Of a stretch of 64,000 nt of DNA, positions 35,589-45,623 are shown piece after piece. A program made the position numbers and the translations under genes. Under the pieces are notes generated by a model. That model was given only the letters and a program-made list of their open reading frames with translations, did not search any database and was not told the DNA's origin. Every line of letters starts with the position of its first letter. Positions within the stretch are counted from its first letter, which is position 1. The DNA lies in the NCBI GenBank assembly GCA_905372155.1, contig CAJPNZ010000001.1:62001-126000 (forward strand). Direction: 5' to 3'. The stretch is from Propionibacteriaceae bacterium (GTDB lineage Bacteria; Actinomycetota; Actinomycetes; Propionibacteriales; Propionibacteriaceae).

Positions 35589-36794
35589 TCAGCCCTTGAT
35601 GCACAGCAGGGTCCGGAGCCGTGCCACGACCTCGACCAGATCGGACTGCGCCCGGATCACCTCGTCGATGTCCTTGTAGGCGGCAGGGATCTCGTCGATC
35701 ACGCCGGGATCCTTGCGGCACTCGATTCCCCTGGTCTGCTCGGCCAGGTCCTCGGTGGTGAACCGCTGCTTGGCCTGGCTCCGCGACATTCTCCGGCCCG
35801 CGCCGTGCGATGCCGACTCGTAGGAGGCCGGGTTGCCGAGCCCCCGCACGATGTACGAGCCGGTTCCCATGGAGCCGGGAATCACGCCCAGATCGTCCTT
35901 CCCGGCCCGGATCGCCCCCTTCCGGGTGACGATCAGCTCCAGGTCGTCGTAGGTCTCCACGGCCACGTAGTTGTGGTGGCAGCGGATCGGGTCCTCGAAG
36001 GCGATCCGGGGGATGTGCCGTGAGAGGTCGTCGCAGATGCTGGCGAGCATCACGTCACGGTTGAGCAGCGCGTAGGACTGCGCCCACCGCAGGTCGTGGA
36101 GGTAGGCCTCCATCTGCGGGGTGTGGCTCAGGAACACGGCCAGGTCCCGGTCCACCAGGCCCTTGTTGTGGGTGAGGGACTGGGCGACCTCCATGTGTTC
36201 CTGCGCCAGCCGGTTGCCGATGCCGCGGGAGCCGGAGTGCAGGGTCACCCAGATGCGGTCGTCGTCCCCGGCGCACAGCTCGATGAAGTGGTTGCCGCCG
36301 CCGAGCGTGCCGATCTGGTTCACGGCCTTGGTCTCGAGCCTCCCGAAGGAACGCGCGAGTCGGCGGGCCTGCAGTGACTCGAAACCCTCCCGCATCTCCT
36401 TGAACCGGCGCTTCAGCCTGCCGTGCCGGTCGATGGTGGGGGAGTGGTCCTTGTGCGCCCCGTTCCCGACCGGGACGCCCCGCTCGATGGTGCGGCGGAG
36501 CCGGCCGAGATCGTCGGGAAGCCGGTCGGGACCCAGGTTGGTGCGCACCGCCGTCATACCGCAGCCGATGTCGACACCGACCGCGGCGGGGGCGACGGCC
36601 TGATGCATGGCGATCACGGATCCGACGGTGGCTCCCTTCCCGTAGTGGACGTCGGGCATGACGCGCAGCCCGTGGGTCCACGGAAGGGCGGAGACGTTGC
36701 GGAGCTGCCTGATCGCGGCCTCCTCGATGCCGGTCTCGTCGGTCCACATGAGGGTGTTCACGGTGCCGCTCAGCGGCACCGGGTAGATGGACAT
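35589..36794 (-). CDS. rtcB: RNA ligase RtcB
   Basis: RtcB joins RNA 2',3'-cyclic phosphate (or 3'-phosphate) ends to 5'-OH ends with GTP and Mn2+. The 401-aa protein contains PDVHYGKGATVGSVI, VGVDIGCGMTAVRT (metal Cys), LGGGNHFIEL, and HGAGRRMSRSQA with the His that is guanylylated in characterised RtcBs. ATG 36794 is chosen because AGGAG lies 7 bases upstream. No archease, RtcA or RtcR gene is adjacent, so the physiological substrate (damaged tRNA or mRNA) is open. Confidence 0.95.
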   Translation of the reverse strand: MSIYPVPLSGTVNTLMWTDETGIEEAAIRQLRNVSALPWTHGLRVMPDVHYGKGATVGSVIAMHQAVAPAAVGVDIGCGMTAVRTNLGPDRLPDDLGRLRRTIERGVPVGNGAHKDHSPTIDRHGRLKRRFKEMREGFESLQARRLARSFGRLETKAVNQIGTLGGGNHFIELCAGDDDRIWVTLHSGSRGIGNRLAQEHMEVAQSLTHNKGLVDRDLAVFLSHTPQMEAYLHDLRWAQSYALLNRDVMLASICDDLSRHIPRIAFEDPIRCHHNYVAVETYDDLELIVTRKGAIRAGKDDLGVIPGSMGTGSYIVRGLGNPASYESASHGAGRRMSRSQAKQRFTTEDLAEQTRGIECRKDPGVIDEIPAAYKDIDEVIRAQSDLVEVVARLRTLLCIKG

Positions 36795-37218
36795 GATGGT
36801 TCTCCTGATTCGGGAGGATCCGCGATGGGCAGCACCCATACGCGGGGCCTCGAAATATTGACAGGGGCAACCAGAGACCTCTCGGAAACGAGGCATGTGA
36901 GTGTGACTGCGAGAGGGCTCCGTGCCCCGGAACTCAGCGGGACTGCGCGGAGTTCGTTGGACGGGTTGAAACGGCAGGACGCAGCAGACGCGCCGCGGTG
37001 CCGCGACCAAGCTGCTTTCCTCGCATGATTCAACCCTCTCGCTCACCCGGCGAACCGGGCCCGGCGCCTTCCTTGACGCCGCGGAGAAGCATGGCAAATT
37101 CACCGGCGAAACGCAACCCGTCGGCGAGAACCACCCGAGCCGTCCTTGAGCGGGGCGGACCAACCCTGCGCCTCCGTGTCCGCTGGCAACGACCGAGAAA
37201 GTCAATTTTCGAAATAGG
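36795..37218. other. Gene-free stretch between divergent rtcB and padR
   Basis: I see no convincing coding region or tRNA on either strand in these 424 bases. It contains a 10-base palindrome CCGGGCCCGG at 37055-37064, and presumably the rtcB promoter, which I cannot place. Confidence 0.5.
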
Positions 37219-37248
37219 TTGACAATCTATATAGCTAGGTGGTTTACT
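37219..37248 (+). promoter_or_regulatory. padR promoter with internal palindrome (candidate PadR operator)
   Basis: TTGACA (37219-37224) and TTTACT (37243-37248) are 18 bases apart, and the ATG follows 6 bases later, giving a leaderless mRNA. The spacer holds the perfect palindrome CTATATAG (37227-37234), a plausible site for autorepression by the PadR product. Confidence 0.5.
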
Positions 37249-37254
37249 GACTGT

Positions 37255-37602
37255 ATGGCAACCAGCGCATGGCCCCCGGAGTGGCAGCGGGGCCTGCTCC
37301 CCGCAGCGGTCCTCGGGATCCTCGGCCGCCGCCCCCTCCACGGGTACGGAATCGCACAGGAACTCGAAAAACATGGCTGGGGCGCCATCCCCGGGGGGAC
37401 CCTCTACCCGGCCCTGCGGACCCTGGAGACCAAGGGGCTCGTGACGGGTAGCTGGCGGACCGCCGAGCGGGGCCCGGCGAGGAAGTACTACCGGCCGACG
37501 CAGGCCGGCTTGGGACTTCTGGCCCGGCAACGAACCCAATGGGACACGCTGTCCCGGTCGATGACACGGATCCTCGGCAGAGAGGCCGACCACGATGAAT
37601 GA
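37255..37602 (+). CDS. PadR-family transcriptional regulator
   Basis: The 115-aa protein is a short PadR repressor. It has LLPAAVLGILGRRPLHGYGIAQELEKHG, the recognition region PGGTLYPALRTLETKGLVTG, and the wing ARKYYRPTQAGLGLLARQR. ATG 37255 is chosen because the upstream in-frame codons contain the -35 and -10 elements. It overlaps the following HAAS gene by 8 bases, the usual pairing in which PadR controls a membrane protein with an N-terminal HAAS domain. Confidence 0.88.
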   Translation: MATSAWPPEWQRGLLPAAVLGILGRRPLHGYGIAQELEKHGWGAIPGGTLYPALRTLETKGLVTGSWRTAERGPARKYYRPTQAGLGLLARQRTQWDTLSRSMTRILGREADHDE

Positions 37603-38026
37603 GAAAACGGACAAGTACACGGCAGAACTCGCACGCCATCTTCGCTTCCGGGGCGTGGACGAGAAACAGGTCCAGGAGGCCGTCTGGACCGTCGAATCCC
37701 ACACCGCCGACAGTGGCACCTCGCCGCGGCAGGCCTTCGGGAGCCCCCGGGACTACGCCCGGACCTTCACTCCTGCCACCACCGCAGGCCTTGGCGACAC
37801 GCCCCTGTACCTGGTGGGCTGGCTGATCGGGACCTTGGCGGGCGCCCTGCTGATCATCTCCGTGAGCGCGCAGGACCAGGAGGTCGTCCTCGGGCTTCTC
37901 CCCCCGGCCGCGGGCATCGTCCTCGCGTCCGTGATCCTGGTCGCGTGGGGCGTCCTCGTTCTGGTCCGGTTGACCCGTCGCCCGAAACCCAACTCCACCG
38001 ATCCCTCCGGGAGTGACGTTCGCTGA
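37595..38026 (+). CDS. HAAS-domain membrane protein
   Basis: The 143-aa protein starts with a HAAS-type helical domain ([20 protein letters not shown], then [16 protein letters not shown]). Two transmembrane segments (about residues 70-90 and 101-124) and a short basic tail follow. HAAS domains accompany PadR regulators and are thought to transmit a signal to them or to partner membrane proteins. There are no further genes in this unit; the next gene, hisI, begins 160 bases later. Confidence 0.75.
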   Translation: MNEKTDKYTAELARHLRFRGVDEKQVQEAVWTVESHTADSGTSPRQAFGSPRDYARTFTPATTAGLGDTPLYLVGWLIGTLAGALLIISVSAQDQEVVLGLLPPAAGIVLASVILVAWGVLVLVRLTRRPKPNSTDPSGSDVR

Positions 38027-38186
38027 TGCTCGACCTCACGATTCTGACCACGACCTGTCGACCTCGGCTCCCGCATCACTGACGAGGTTCGCGTGGTCGG
38101 AATTCTGCAGGGGTCTCGGAATTTCTGTGGCCCTTTCACGGCCTTTCGGGTTGGTCAGGCCAAGAGGTTACGGGAAGAATGGCTCC

Positions 38187-38537
38187 ATGAGATTGCGTGA
38201 GGACGTGGCCGCCCGGGTGCGGTTCAACGCCGACGGGCTCGTTCCGGCAGTCGCCCAGGACGTCGCCTCCGGGCAGGTGCTGATGCTGGCCTGGATGGAC
38301 GAGGAGGCCCTGGCCCGCACCTTGACGAGTGGCCGGGCCACCTACTGGTCCCGCAGCCGACAGATCTACTGGGTCAAGGGAGAAACCTCCGGCAACCACC
38401 AGCGCGTGCTCTCCGTTCATGTGGACTGCGACGGCGATACGGTACTGCTACGCGTCGAACAGACCGGAGCTGCCTGCCACACGGGCAACGCCACCTGTTT
38501 CTTCGCCGAGCTGACCGGAAGCGACGTCGAATGCTGA
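38187..38537 (+). CDS. hisI: Phosphoribosyl-AMP cyclohydrolase
   Basis: HisI opens the adenine ring of phosphoribosyl-AMP in histidine synthesis. The 116-aa protein has [34 protein letters not shown], the metal/zinc ligands in HVDCDGDTV, and [16 protein letters not shown] 38187 is chosen because GGGAAG lies about 9 bases upstream. It overlaps trpE by 7 bases. In many actinobacteria hisF precedes hisI; here no hisF is present and a PadR/HAAS pair lies upstream. Confidence 0.94.
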   Translation: MRLREDVAARVRFNADGLVPAVAQDVASGQVLMLAWMDEEALARTLTSGRATYWSRSRQIYWVKGETSGNHQRVLSVHVDCDGDTVLLRVEQTGAACHTGNATCFFAELTGSDVEC

Positions 38538-40027
38538 ACATCTCGCCATCCCTCGCCGAATTCACCGAGCTGGCGAAGACCCGCCGCGTGATCACAGTCC
38601 ACACCCGCCTGCTGGCCGATCACCTCACCGCGATCGGCCTGTACGCCACCCTGTGCGGGGCACGCGAGGGAACCTTCTTGTTGGAATCGGCCTCGGAAGG
38701 TGTGTGGTCCCGCTACTCCTTCGTCGGGGTGCGTTCCGCTGCCACCCTCACGGAGCGCGGCGGGAAGGCCGTCTGGCTGGGGCGGGAACTGACCGGCATC
38801 GGTGACGGCGATCCGCTCGATGTTCTGCGTCAGACCCTCGCCGAACTCGCCACACCGGCCACCGAGGGACTACCACCGTTCCACGCCGGGATGGTCGGTT
38901 ACCTCGGCTACGACGTGGTGCGGCGGCTGGAGACGCTGCCGGATACCTGCACCGACGACCTCAGGCTTCCCGAGCTGGTGATGATGCTCGCATCCCAGGT
39001 CGCGGTGCTGGACCACAAGACGCACGAGGTGTACTTGATCGTCAACGCCATCAACTACGACGGCACCGATGAGGGCGTGGAACGGGCCTATCACGAGGCG
39101 CTGGTCGGCATCGAGGAAATGGCCGAGCGGCTCGCCGAGCCGGTCCCCTCCCTGGTGGAACCGGCACGTGACGGCCTGGTCGACCTCGAGATCAGGCGGC
39201 AACGCACCTCGGCTGAGTATGAGCAGGCGGTTCGGGCCACCATCGCTGAGATCGAGGCTGGGGAAGCCTTCCAGGTGGTGGTCTCACAGCGCTTCGACGT
39301 GCCCACCGACTCCGATGCGCTGGAGGTATACCGGGCCCTCAGATTGACCAACCCCAGTCCCTACCTCTACCTGCTGCGGCTGCCCGGGTTCGCAGTCATC
39401 GGCTCCAGCCCTGAGGCTCTCGTGACGGTCCAGAACGGCGTGGCCACCACCCGGCCCATCGCCGGTTCGCGACCACGGGGCAGCACCGAGGTAGAGGACA
39501 GGGAGCTGGCCGCCGAACTGCTGGCGGATCCGAAGGAGCGTGCTGAGCATCTGATGCTGGTGGATCTCGGACGCAACGACCTGGGGCGTATCTGTGAACC
39601 CGGCAGCGTCACCGTCCACGAGTTCATGCAGATCCACCGCTACAGCCACATCATGCACCTGGAAGCTGCAGTCAGCGGACGACTGGCCGAGGGGCGCACC
39701 GCGCTGGACGCCACCTTGTCCTGCTTCCCAGCTGGCACCCTCTCCGGGGCGCCGAAGGTGCGGGCAATGGAGATCATCGATCACCTGGAGGTCAGCCGCC
39801 GCGGGCTCTACGGCGGCGTGGTCGGCTATTTCGACTTCGCAGGCAACTCGGACGTGGCCATCGCGATCCGTACCGCCGTGCTCAAGGACGGCATCGCCCA
39901 CGTCCAGGCGGGCGCGGGAATCGTCGCCGACTCCGTTCCTGGGAGAGAGGACGCCGAGTGTTCGCACAAGGCGGCCGCCGTCATCACCGCGCTCCGCCGC
40001 GCCGCAAAGTTGGGAGAAACCACATGA
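38531..40027 (+). CDS. trpE: Anthranilate synthase component I
   Basis: TrpE makes anthranilate from chorismate using ammonia from TrpG. The 498-aa protein has the chorismate-binding core: [54 protein letters not shown], and [18 protein letters not shown] near the end. The LLES element that forms part of the Trp feedback site is visible near residue 50 ([10 protein letters not shown]). It overlaps hisI by 7 bases and trpC as ATGA. No trpG or trpD is in the window. Confidence 0.96.
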   Translation: MLNISPSLAEFTELAKTRRVITVHTRLLADHLTAIGLYATLCGAREGTFLLESASEGVWSRYSFVGVRSAATLTERGGKAVWLGRELTGIGDGDPLDVLRQTLAELATPATEGLPPFHAGMVGYLGYDVVRRLETLPDTCTDDLRLPELVMMLASQVAVLDHKTHEVYLIVNAINYDGTDEGVERAYHEALVGIEEMAERLAEPVPSLVEPARDGLVDLEIRRQRTSAEYEQAVRATIAEIEAGEAFQVVVSQRFDVPTDSDALEVYRALRLTNPSPYLYLLRLPGFAVIGSSPEALVTVQNGVATTRPIAGSRPRGSTEVEDRELAAELLADPKERAEHLMLVDLGRNDLGRICEPGSVTVHEFMQIHRYSHIMHLEAAVSGRLAEGRTALDATLSCFPAGTLSGAPKVRAMEIIDHLEVSRRGLYGGVVGYFDFAGNSDVAIAIRTAVLKDGIAHVQAGAGIVADSVPGREDAECSHKAAAVITALRRAAKLGETT

Positions 40028-40803
40028 CCGTGCTCGACGAGATCATCACCGGGGTCAGGGAGGACCTGGCCGTTCGCCAAGCCGATCAGCCCTTCGAGAA
40101 ACTGCTGGAGTTGGCGCGGGAGGTACAACCGGCGCGCTCTGTGGTCCCCGCTCTGCGAGCCCCCGGGCTGGCCGTCATGGCCGAGGTGAAACGCCGCTCA
40201 CCCTCCAAGGGGGACCTGGCCGAAATCACGGATCCCGCGGCGCTTGCCGTCGACTACGCAGCAGGGGGAGCTGCCGCGATCTCCGTGCTGACCGAGAGGC
40301 GGCGGTTCAACGGTTCGCTGACGGATCTCGATGCGGTCCGCGAGGCAGTGGAGGCCCCGCTGCTCCGCAAGGACTTCATGGTGCACCCCTACCAGTTCTA
40401 CGAGGCCCGGGTTCACGGTGCCGACCTGGTGTTGCTCATAGCTGCCGCCCTCAGCGACGTGGAGCTGCGGGCCTTCCTGGACCTGACCGACGCGCTGGGC
40501 ATGACCGCGCTGGTGGAGACCCACACCGAGGAAGAGGTGGAACGGGCCGTCAGCGCAGGGGTTGAGGTGATCGGGATCAACAACCGGGACCTGAAGACCC
40601 TCGAGGTGGATCTCGACCAGTTCGGGAAACTCGCCTCTCTCATCCCCGACGACCGGGTCAAGGTCGCCGAGTCCGGGATCCTCAGCCTCGACGACGCCCG
40701 CAGGGTGCGTCAGGAGGGAGCCGACGCCATCCTCGTCGGGGAGGCGCTGGTTCGGCACGGCGATCCCCGCGCCGCCGTGGAGGAGTTCGCATCGATCGAC
40801 TGA
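40024..40803 (+). CDS. trpC: Indole-3-glycerol-phosphate synthase
   Basis: TrpC closes the indole ring by decarboxylative cyclisation of the anthranilate ribulotide. The 259-aa TIM barrel shows [15 protein letters not shown] (catalytic Lys), [30 protein letters not shown] and [13 protein letters not shown]. It is monofunctional, without a fused TrpF domain, as expected where PriA does the TrpF step. ATG 40024 overlaps the trpE stop (ATGA). Confidence 0.96.
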   Translation: MTVLDEIITGVREDLAVRQADQPFEKLLELAREVQPARSVVPALRAPGLAVMAEVKRRSPSKGDLAEITDPAALAVDYAAGGAAAISVLTERRRFNGSLTDLDAVREAVEAPLLRKDFMVHPYQFYEARVHGADLVLLIAAALSDVELRAFLDLTDALGMTALVETHTEEEVERAVSAGVEVIGINNRDLKTLEVDLDQFGKLASLIPDDRVKVAESGILSLDDARRVRQEGADAILVGEALVRHGDPRAAVEEFASID

Positions 40804-40967
40804 CCGCGCCGACCGGTGGGTTATCGTTCTCCGGAGGACTGGGGAACGGCCCGGACCGAAAGACCTGTCGCAGGAGAACAGGAACCAGGCGGTGGCGATC
40901 GGAACCAGGGCAGCATCGATGAGCCTCGGCGATTCGGAAAGGTGACGTCCGCGCCTGCGGGAACCAG

Positions 40968-40973
40968 TAGGCT
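40968..40973 (+). promoter_or_regulatory. -10 box of a probable leaderless trpB promoter
   Basis: TAGGCT ends 7 bases before ATG 40981. The 177-base gap after trpC suggests that trpBA has its own promoter. I see no clear Trp-rich leader peptide in it. Confidence 0.5.
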
Positions 40974-40980
40974 GCTGCGC

Positions 40981-42219
40981 ATGACCGCACTTCCCGATGC
41001 CCGAGGCCATTTCGGCCGGTTCGGCGGAACGTTCGTGCCGGAGGCGCTGCGCGCCGCCCTGGCGGAACTGGACGCCGAGTTCCGGGCCGCCCAGGCCGAT
41101 CCGGTCTTCCAGGCCGAACTAGCTGGTCTGCAACGCAACTATGCGGGGCGACCGACCCCCGTGACGGTGGCCGAGAACTTCTCCAGGCACTGCGGGAATG
41201 CCACGATCCTCCTCAAACGTGAGGACCTGAACCATACCGGCGCGCACAAGATCAACAATGTGCTCGGCCAGGCGCTGCTCACCAAACGGATGGGGAAAAC
41301 CCGCGTGATCGCGGAGACCGGGGCCGGGCAGCACGGTGTCGCCACCGCGACGGCGGCCGCCCTGCTCGGCCTGGAGTGCCGCATCTACATGGGGCAGCTG
41401 GACACCGAACGCCAGGCCCTCAACGTGGCCCGGATGCAGCTGCTGGGAGCCGAGGTCCACGCCGTCGCATCCGGTTCCCGCACCCTGAAGGACGCGATGA
41501 ACGAGGCGATGCGGGACTGGGTGTCGAGCGTCGAGAACACCCACTACCTGCTCGGGACGGTCGGCGGGCCGCACCCCTTCCCCTACCTGGTCCGGGAGCT
41601 CCAGCGGGTGATCTCCACCGAGGCCCGCGCCCAGATGCTCGAGGAACACGGTGGCCTTCCAGACTGGGTGGTGGCGGCCGTCGGCGGTGGTTCCAACGCC
41701 ATCGGTGCGTTCGCCGACTTCATCCCCGACGAATCCGTGCACCTGCTCGGCATCGAGGCCGCTGGTGAGGGCATCGAGACCGGGCGTCACGCGGCGAAGA
41801 TCGGCGCGGGCCGCCCCGGGGTGCTGCACGGCGCCCGCACCTTCGTGCTCCAGACCGAGGACGGGCAGACCATGGAATCGCACTCGATCTCCGCCGGACT
41901 CGACTACCCGGGGGTCGGTCCCGAACACGCCTGGCTGGCCGAGACCGGCAGGGCCGGCTACGAACCTGTCACCGATGTCGAGGCGATGGACGCCTTCCAG
42001 CTGCTGACCCGGACCGAGGGAATCATTCCCGCGATCGAGTCCGCGCACGCCGTCGCGGGTGCCAGGCGGCTGGCCCTGAAACTGACCGGGGAGCAACCCG
42101 AAACACGTCCCCGCATCCTGGTGTGCCTGTCCGGGCGGGGCGACAAGGACGTCGCCACTGCCTTCGGCTGGTTCGGAATGTCCGGTGAACCCGATCAAGT
42201 CGTGGGAGAGATGGAATGA
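40981..42219 (+). CDS. trpB: Tryptophan synthase beta subunit
   Basis: TrpB condenses indole with serine to give tryptophan. The 412-aa PLP protein begins [19 protein letters not shown]. It carries the PLP Lys in [15 protein letters not shown], the catalytic Glu in [15 protein letters not shown], and the phosphate loop [13 protein letters not shown] 40981 matches family starts; 55 upstream in-frame codons do not. It overlaps trpA as ATGA, the usual coupling for the alpha2beta2 complex. Confidence 0.96.
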   Translation: MTALPDARGHFGRFGGTFVPEALRAALAELDAEFRAAQADPVFQAELAGLQRNYAGRPTPVTVAENFSRHCGNATILLKREDLNHTGAHKINNVLGQALLTKRMGKTRVIAETGAGQHGVATATAAALLGLECRIYMGQLDTERQALNVARMQLLGAEVHAVASGSRTLKDAMNEAMRDWVSSVENTHYLLGTVGGPHPFPYLVRELQRVISTEARAQMLEEHGGLPDWVVAAVGGGSNAIGAFADFIPDESVHLLGIEAAGEGIETGRHAAKIGAGRPGVLHGARTFVLQTEDGQTMESHSISAGLDYPGVGPEHAWLAETGRAGYEPVTDVEAMDAFQLLTRTEGIIPAIESAHAVAGARRLALKLTGEQPETRPRILVCLSGRGDKDVATAFGWFGMSGEPDQVVGEME

Positions 42220-43049
42220 ACAACTTCACGGACTCCACCCGCCTGGGGATCTCCGGCAAGGTCTTGGCCACCTGCCGCGCCCAGGGGCGGGCTGCCTTCG
42301 TCGGCTATCTGCCGGTCGGTTACCCGGACGTCGCGAAGAGCTGCGAGGCCTACCGCGTCCTGTGCGAGGGGGCCGACATGGTGGAGATCGGGATGCCCTA
42401 CTCCGATCCCTTCCTCGACGGCCCCGTCATACAGCACGCCACCACCAGGGCCCTCGCCCGGGGGGTGCGCACCCGCGACGCCTTCACCGCCGCCGAGACC
42501 GTCGCCTCGTGCGGCAAGACCCCGGTGGTGATGACCTACTGGAACCTGATCGAACAGTACGGGCCTGATGCATTCGCCCGCGACCTCGCCGCCGCCGGGG
42601 GAGCGGGCGTCATCACCCCTGACCTCACCCCGGACGAGGCCGACGAATGGATCGCCGCCACCGACGCCCACGGCCTCGACAGGATCTTCCTGATCGCCCC
42701 CTCCAGCACCTCGGAGCGCATCGCCATGACCATGGCGGCCTGCCGGGGCTGGGTATACGCCACCAGCGTCATGGGGGTGACCGGCGTGCGCCGGGGCACC
42801 TCGCTGGCTGCTCCGGTGATCGCCGCCCGCGCCCGGGAGATCGATCCGGACCTGCCGGTCGGTATCGGCCTGGGTGTCGGCAACGGCGACCAGGCCGCGG
42901 AGGTCGGCGCCTACGCGGACGCGGTCATAGTCGGCTCCGCCCTGGTGCGTTGCCTGGCGAGCGACGGGGCGGACATGCCGGGGGACCTGGAACGATTGGG
43001 CGCTCTGAGTGCTGAACTGGCGGACGGGGTGTGCCGATCCTCGAAGTGA
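42216..43049 (+). CDS. trpA: Tryptophan synthase alpha subunit
   Basis: TrpA cleaves indole-3-glycerol phosphate and channels indole to TrpB. The 277-aa TIM barrel has the catalytic Glu in [20 protein letters not shown], the catalytic Asp in [28 protein letters not shown], and the phosphate-binding [11 protein letters not shown]. It is the last gene of this trp unit. The next gene begins 65 bases later with a distinctly different base composition. Confidence 0.96.
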   Translation: MNNFTDSTRLGISGKVLATCRAQGRAAFVGYLPVGYPDVAKSCEAYRVLCEGADMVEIGMPYSDPFLDGPVIQHATTRALARGVRTRDAFTAAETVASCGKTPVVMTYWNLIEQYGPDAFARDLAAAGGAGVITPDLTPDEADEWIAATDAHGLDRIFLIAPSSTSERIAMTMAACRGWVYATSVMGVTGVRRGTSLAAPVIAARAREIDPDLPVGIGLGVGNGDQAAEVGAYADAVIVGSALVRCLASDGADMPGDLERLGALSAELADGVCRSSK

Positions 43050-43114
43050 CGCGCTGGCCTGGCCCTCCCGTATCTTGAACTGAACTTCAAGCGATGTGAC
43101 AGGGGGAGTTCACT

Positions 43115-43962
43115 GTGTTTCGAAGTCGTTTTCTTACGGTCATTGTTTGCACGGCTTTCGCTCTCGCCGCCTGCGGACGAAGTGCGCCACAAATCGATTC
43201 CGACCCGAACCTTGATGCCAGCGATATCTTGAACAAGGCCACGAATCGCGGCACGTCACAGCAACTCATCTCAGATCATGACCGGACTGTGACCATGCAT
43301 GCCGCGCTCACGATGTCGGTGGACAACATGACGATGAAGATGGACATGGATCTGGACTCCAAGGAGTCCGGTGATCAGCGTATGAGTGAGGTCGGGGTCG
43401 ATATGAAAGTTTCAGCCGGCTCCGGGAAAACCAGTGATGTGAAACTCTATATGCTCTTTCAGCAGGAGGGAGAGGGCTATCACGCCTACACCCGATTGGG
43501 GCAGGGGGCAGGTGCCGACAAGAAGGGACAGGAGAAACTGTCTGAGGAAGGAGCTCGGAGCCTGCTTGATCACATGCAACAGTCCTCCATGGCCTCAGTG
43601 GAGATGTATGCGGAAAATCCTGAAAAGGTGGGTGCAAAGGAAGAGGGTGGAAACTATATTGTTCAGCTGATTCCCTCGCATGAAGCTCTGATGAATATCG
43701 CCAAAAAACTGGATCCAGCAGCCGTATCGAAAATTTGTCGAACAGTCGCCGCCTACTCACCCTGGTAGTGGATAAGAACACCTATCATATGAAAAACTTT
43801 GCCCTGGAACTCGAAGCCGATGTGACCTCTCAGGGGCAGAAGGCAAAGATGGACATGAAGGTGAACATGACCTCCGACGAAAGCAAAGAGGTCACCCTCA
43901 GCGTTCCTTCTGATCTGACGGATGCCCCCGAGACCAGCCTGAAGACCTTCTTCTCCTCCTGA
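43115..43962 (+). pseudogene. Frameshifted lipoprotein (LppX/DUF6612-like)
   Basis: The first 217 codons (43115-43768) give a lipoprotein with signal MFRSRFLTVIVCTAFALAAC (Cys20) and Met/Asp/Lys-rich beta-strand sequence such as MTMKMDMDLDSKESG. The frame then ends in an unlike tail (TVAAYSPW). The same beta-rich sequence resumes in a different frame as RRLLTLVVDKNTYHMKNFAL and runs to 43962. A one-base loss near 43730-43736, beside the run AAAATTT, would explain it. Lipoproteins of this fold carry or bind lipids or sense the envelope. GTG 43115 has AGGGGGAG upstream. The DNA looks AT-richer than its neighbours. A sequencing error cannot be excluded. Confidence 0.7.
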
Positions 43963-45450
43963 GTCGATTTCGGGAGCAAATACAGAGGTGATGATCCAGG
44001 TTGATCTACCGTTTGTTTGCTGACCTGGTTGAAGTTTGCTGGCTCTCCAGAGCAGGCGAATGTGACCAATACCAGCGAAACAGCGGTGAGGGATAATTCC
44101 CGTGGTTCTGCAGCACTGAATTCCCCGGACACGTCAGTTCTCCTGCCTGCGCAGCTGTGTCCCCGCTCCTCGTTGAAGCGGTGTCAACGCAGGCACGAGG
44201 AGTATGAGAAAAAGAGCACCCCACGAAGCGACCAATCCCCACAGCATCTCTGATACGGGCCACACAACCACCGAGCTGCCACTTGTGAGCGTTGCCCTCG
44301 ACGCAAGGGCGCAGACGAGCCCTCCGGCCATGACGGGAACAGCGGCCGCGATGGAGGCGGCCAAAGACATAGCGAAACTCTCGGCCGCGATCAGGGCGCC
44401 GATGTGTCGTCCTTGCATACCTGCCGCTTGAAGAAGAGCGATTTCGCGTTCCCGGCCGCGTGCCGACAGGGCAACCACGGCGGCACTGGTGGCCAGCATC
44501 GATATGGCGACGACGGCAACTATCATCCACACGTCGGTCAGGTCTGCCCGGGTTCCCGGCTGAAGCGTATCGGTGAACGCGATGACGGACTTCACAGCAC
44601 ACAACAGCAGCCCGATACCTCCCAGGCCAACAGCCAGCGGAGCAACCGTTGTGGTGCTGGTGCCAACGCGGGACGCGGCAGAACGGACACCCAGGGTAGG
44701 AACGACAAGGCCCATGCGTGAGAAAAGGCCGTTGAGCGTCCAGAAGATGAAGCTCATGAGCTGTGGGCACAGGAGATGGACGGCCATGAGGGCATTGCCG
44801 CCCGCGGTGACGGCCAGATTGAACATCGGGCCAGGACCGGTCACCCCTAGCGGGCCAGCGAATCCGGCGGAGGCGACGAGACCTGATGCGACGATGAGGA
44901 AAAACGCACCACACACGATCCGGAGGCCGGAGGCTGAGTCTCGGTCAAGGCCATCGGGGGGTCTCAGAACCGCACCGGGACGTACGCGGGACGCATGAAA
45001 CGCTGGTGAAAGTCCACCCACCAAAGCGGTGAGGACACTTGCGACGATGGCGACGACGGGAGCCCACGCAGTGAGTGCGTATTCCGGCAGGCGGGCTGTC
45101 GGCGAGATCATTGCGTTGAATGCCGGAACGACCCAGAAACTCAACAACGCCGACACGAGTGCTCCAAGGAGCGCGCCACACAGACTGACAATGACCAGGA
45201 GAAGAATCGTCGACCCGAAAACCGCGGCTGGAGCTGCCCCGAGCAGCAACAACAGGGCGTAGGTTCGGTGAGTGGCGTGGATACTGGCCCGTCCCACCAC
45301 AGTCAGGGAAATCCACGAGATGAGAGCAACCACGGCGTAGATCGTGACCGAGAGGATCTGGAACTCCGTAACCGAGACACCCGAGGCACCTGCCGCAGCG
45401 CGGAACCGTGAGTCACTGGTCCACGCGAACTGGTGAACACACAGCCCAAT

Positions 45451-45455
45451 CATGG
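45451..45455. repeat. Target-site duplication, left copy (CATGG)
   Basis: CATGG directly abuts the left end of the 77-bp element and matches CATGG at 45533-45537 beyond its right end. Confidence 0.8.
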
Positions 45456-45532
45456 AGGTTTATTCATGGGCGGCGCATCAGCCAGCGAAATCCCTAGTCA
45501 GACCACACTTGAGGATGGCCGTGAATAAACCT
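45456..45532. mobile_element. MITE-like palindromic element, copy B (77 bp)
   Basis: The ends AGGTTTATTCATGG and CCGTGAATAAACCT are inverted repeats with one mismatch in 14. The element is bracketed by perfect 5-bp direct repeats CATGG (45451-45455 and 45533-45537). It encodes nothing, so it would have to be moved by a transposase encoded elsewhere. It splits the permease gene at 44134-45619. Copy A lies at 9623-9699. The parent IS family is not identifiable from these ends alone. Confidence 0.85.
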
Positions 45533-45623
45533 CATGGTCGCCATCACCGCTACCACAGCGATGGCTGGCACCCACTGCTTCCAGTCATCAGCGAACATTC
45601 TGATCACGTATCGCTGCATGATT

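Larger units (their letters stand above)
44134..45619 (-). pseudogene. FtsX/MacB-type ABC permease gene interrupted by a 77-bp element
   Basis: The gene starts at ATG 45619, 4 bases after the ATPase stop. Its first 29 codons (MQRYVIRMFADDWKQWVPAI and on to ATM) are followed by the 77-bp element, which adds an in-frame stop. Past the element the protein resumes as IGLCVHQFAWTSDSRFRAAA and continues with four main hydrophobic segments to PLQRGAGTQLRRQEN. Deleting the element plus one 5-bp duplication leaves 1404 bases, exactly 468 codons in one frame. An N-terminally shortened 439-aa protein could still begin at ATG 45453, which lies in the duplication. Confidence 0.85.

Noticed and set aside
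36795..37218. Possible tRNA or Y-RNA-like gene upstream of rtcB
   Set aside because: Only isolated small hairpins are visible; no T-loop consensus or cloverleaf could be formed.
43726..43740. Programmed -1 frameshift in the lipoprotein gene
   Set aside because: AAAATTTG does not form an X XXY YYZ heptamer in the zero frame; a simple deletion is more economical.
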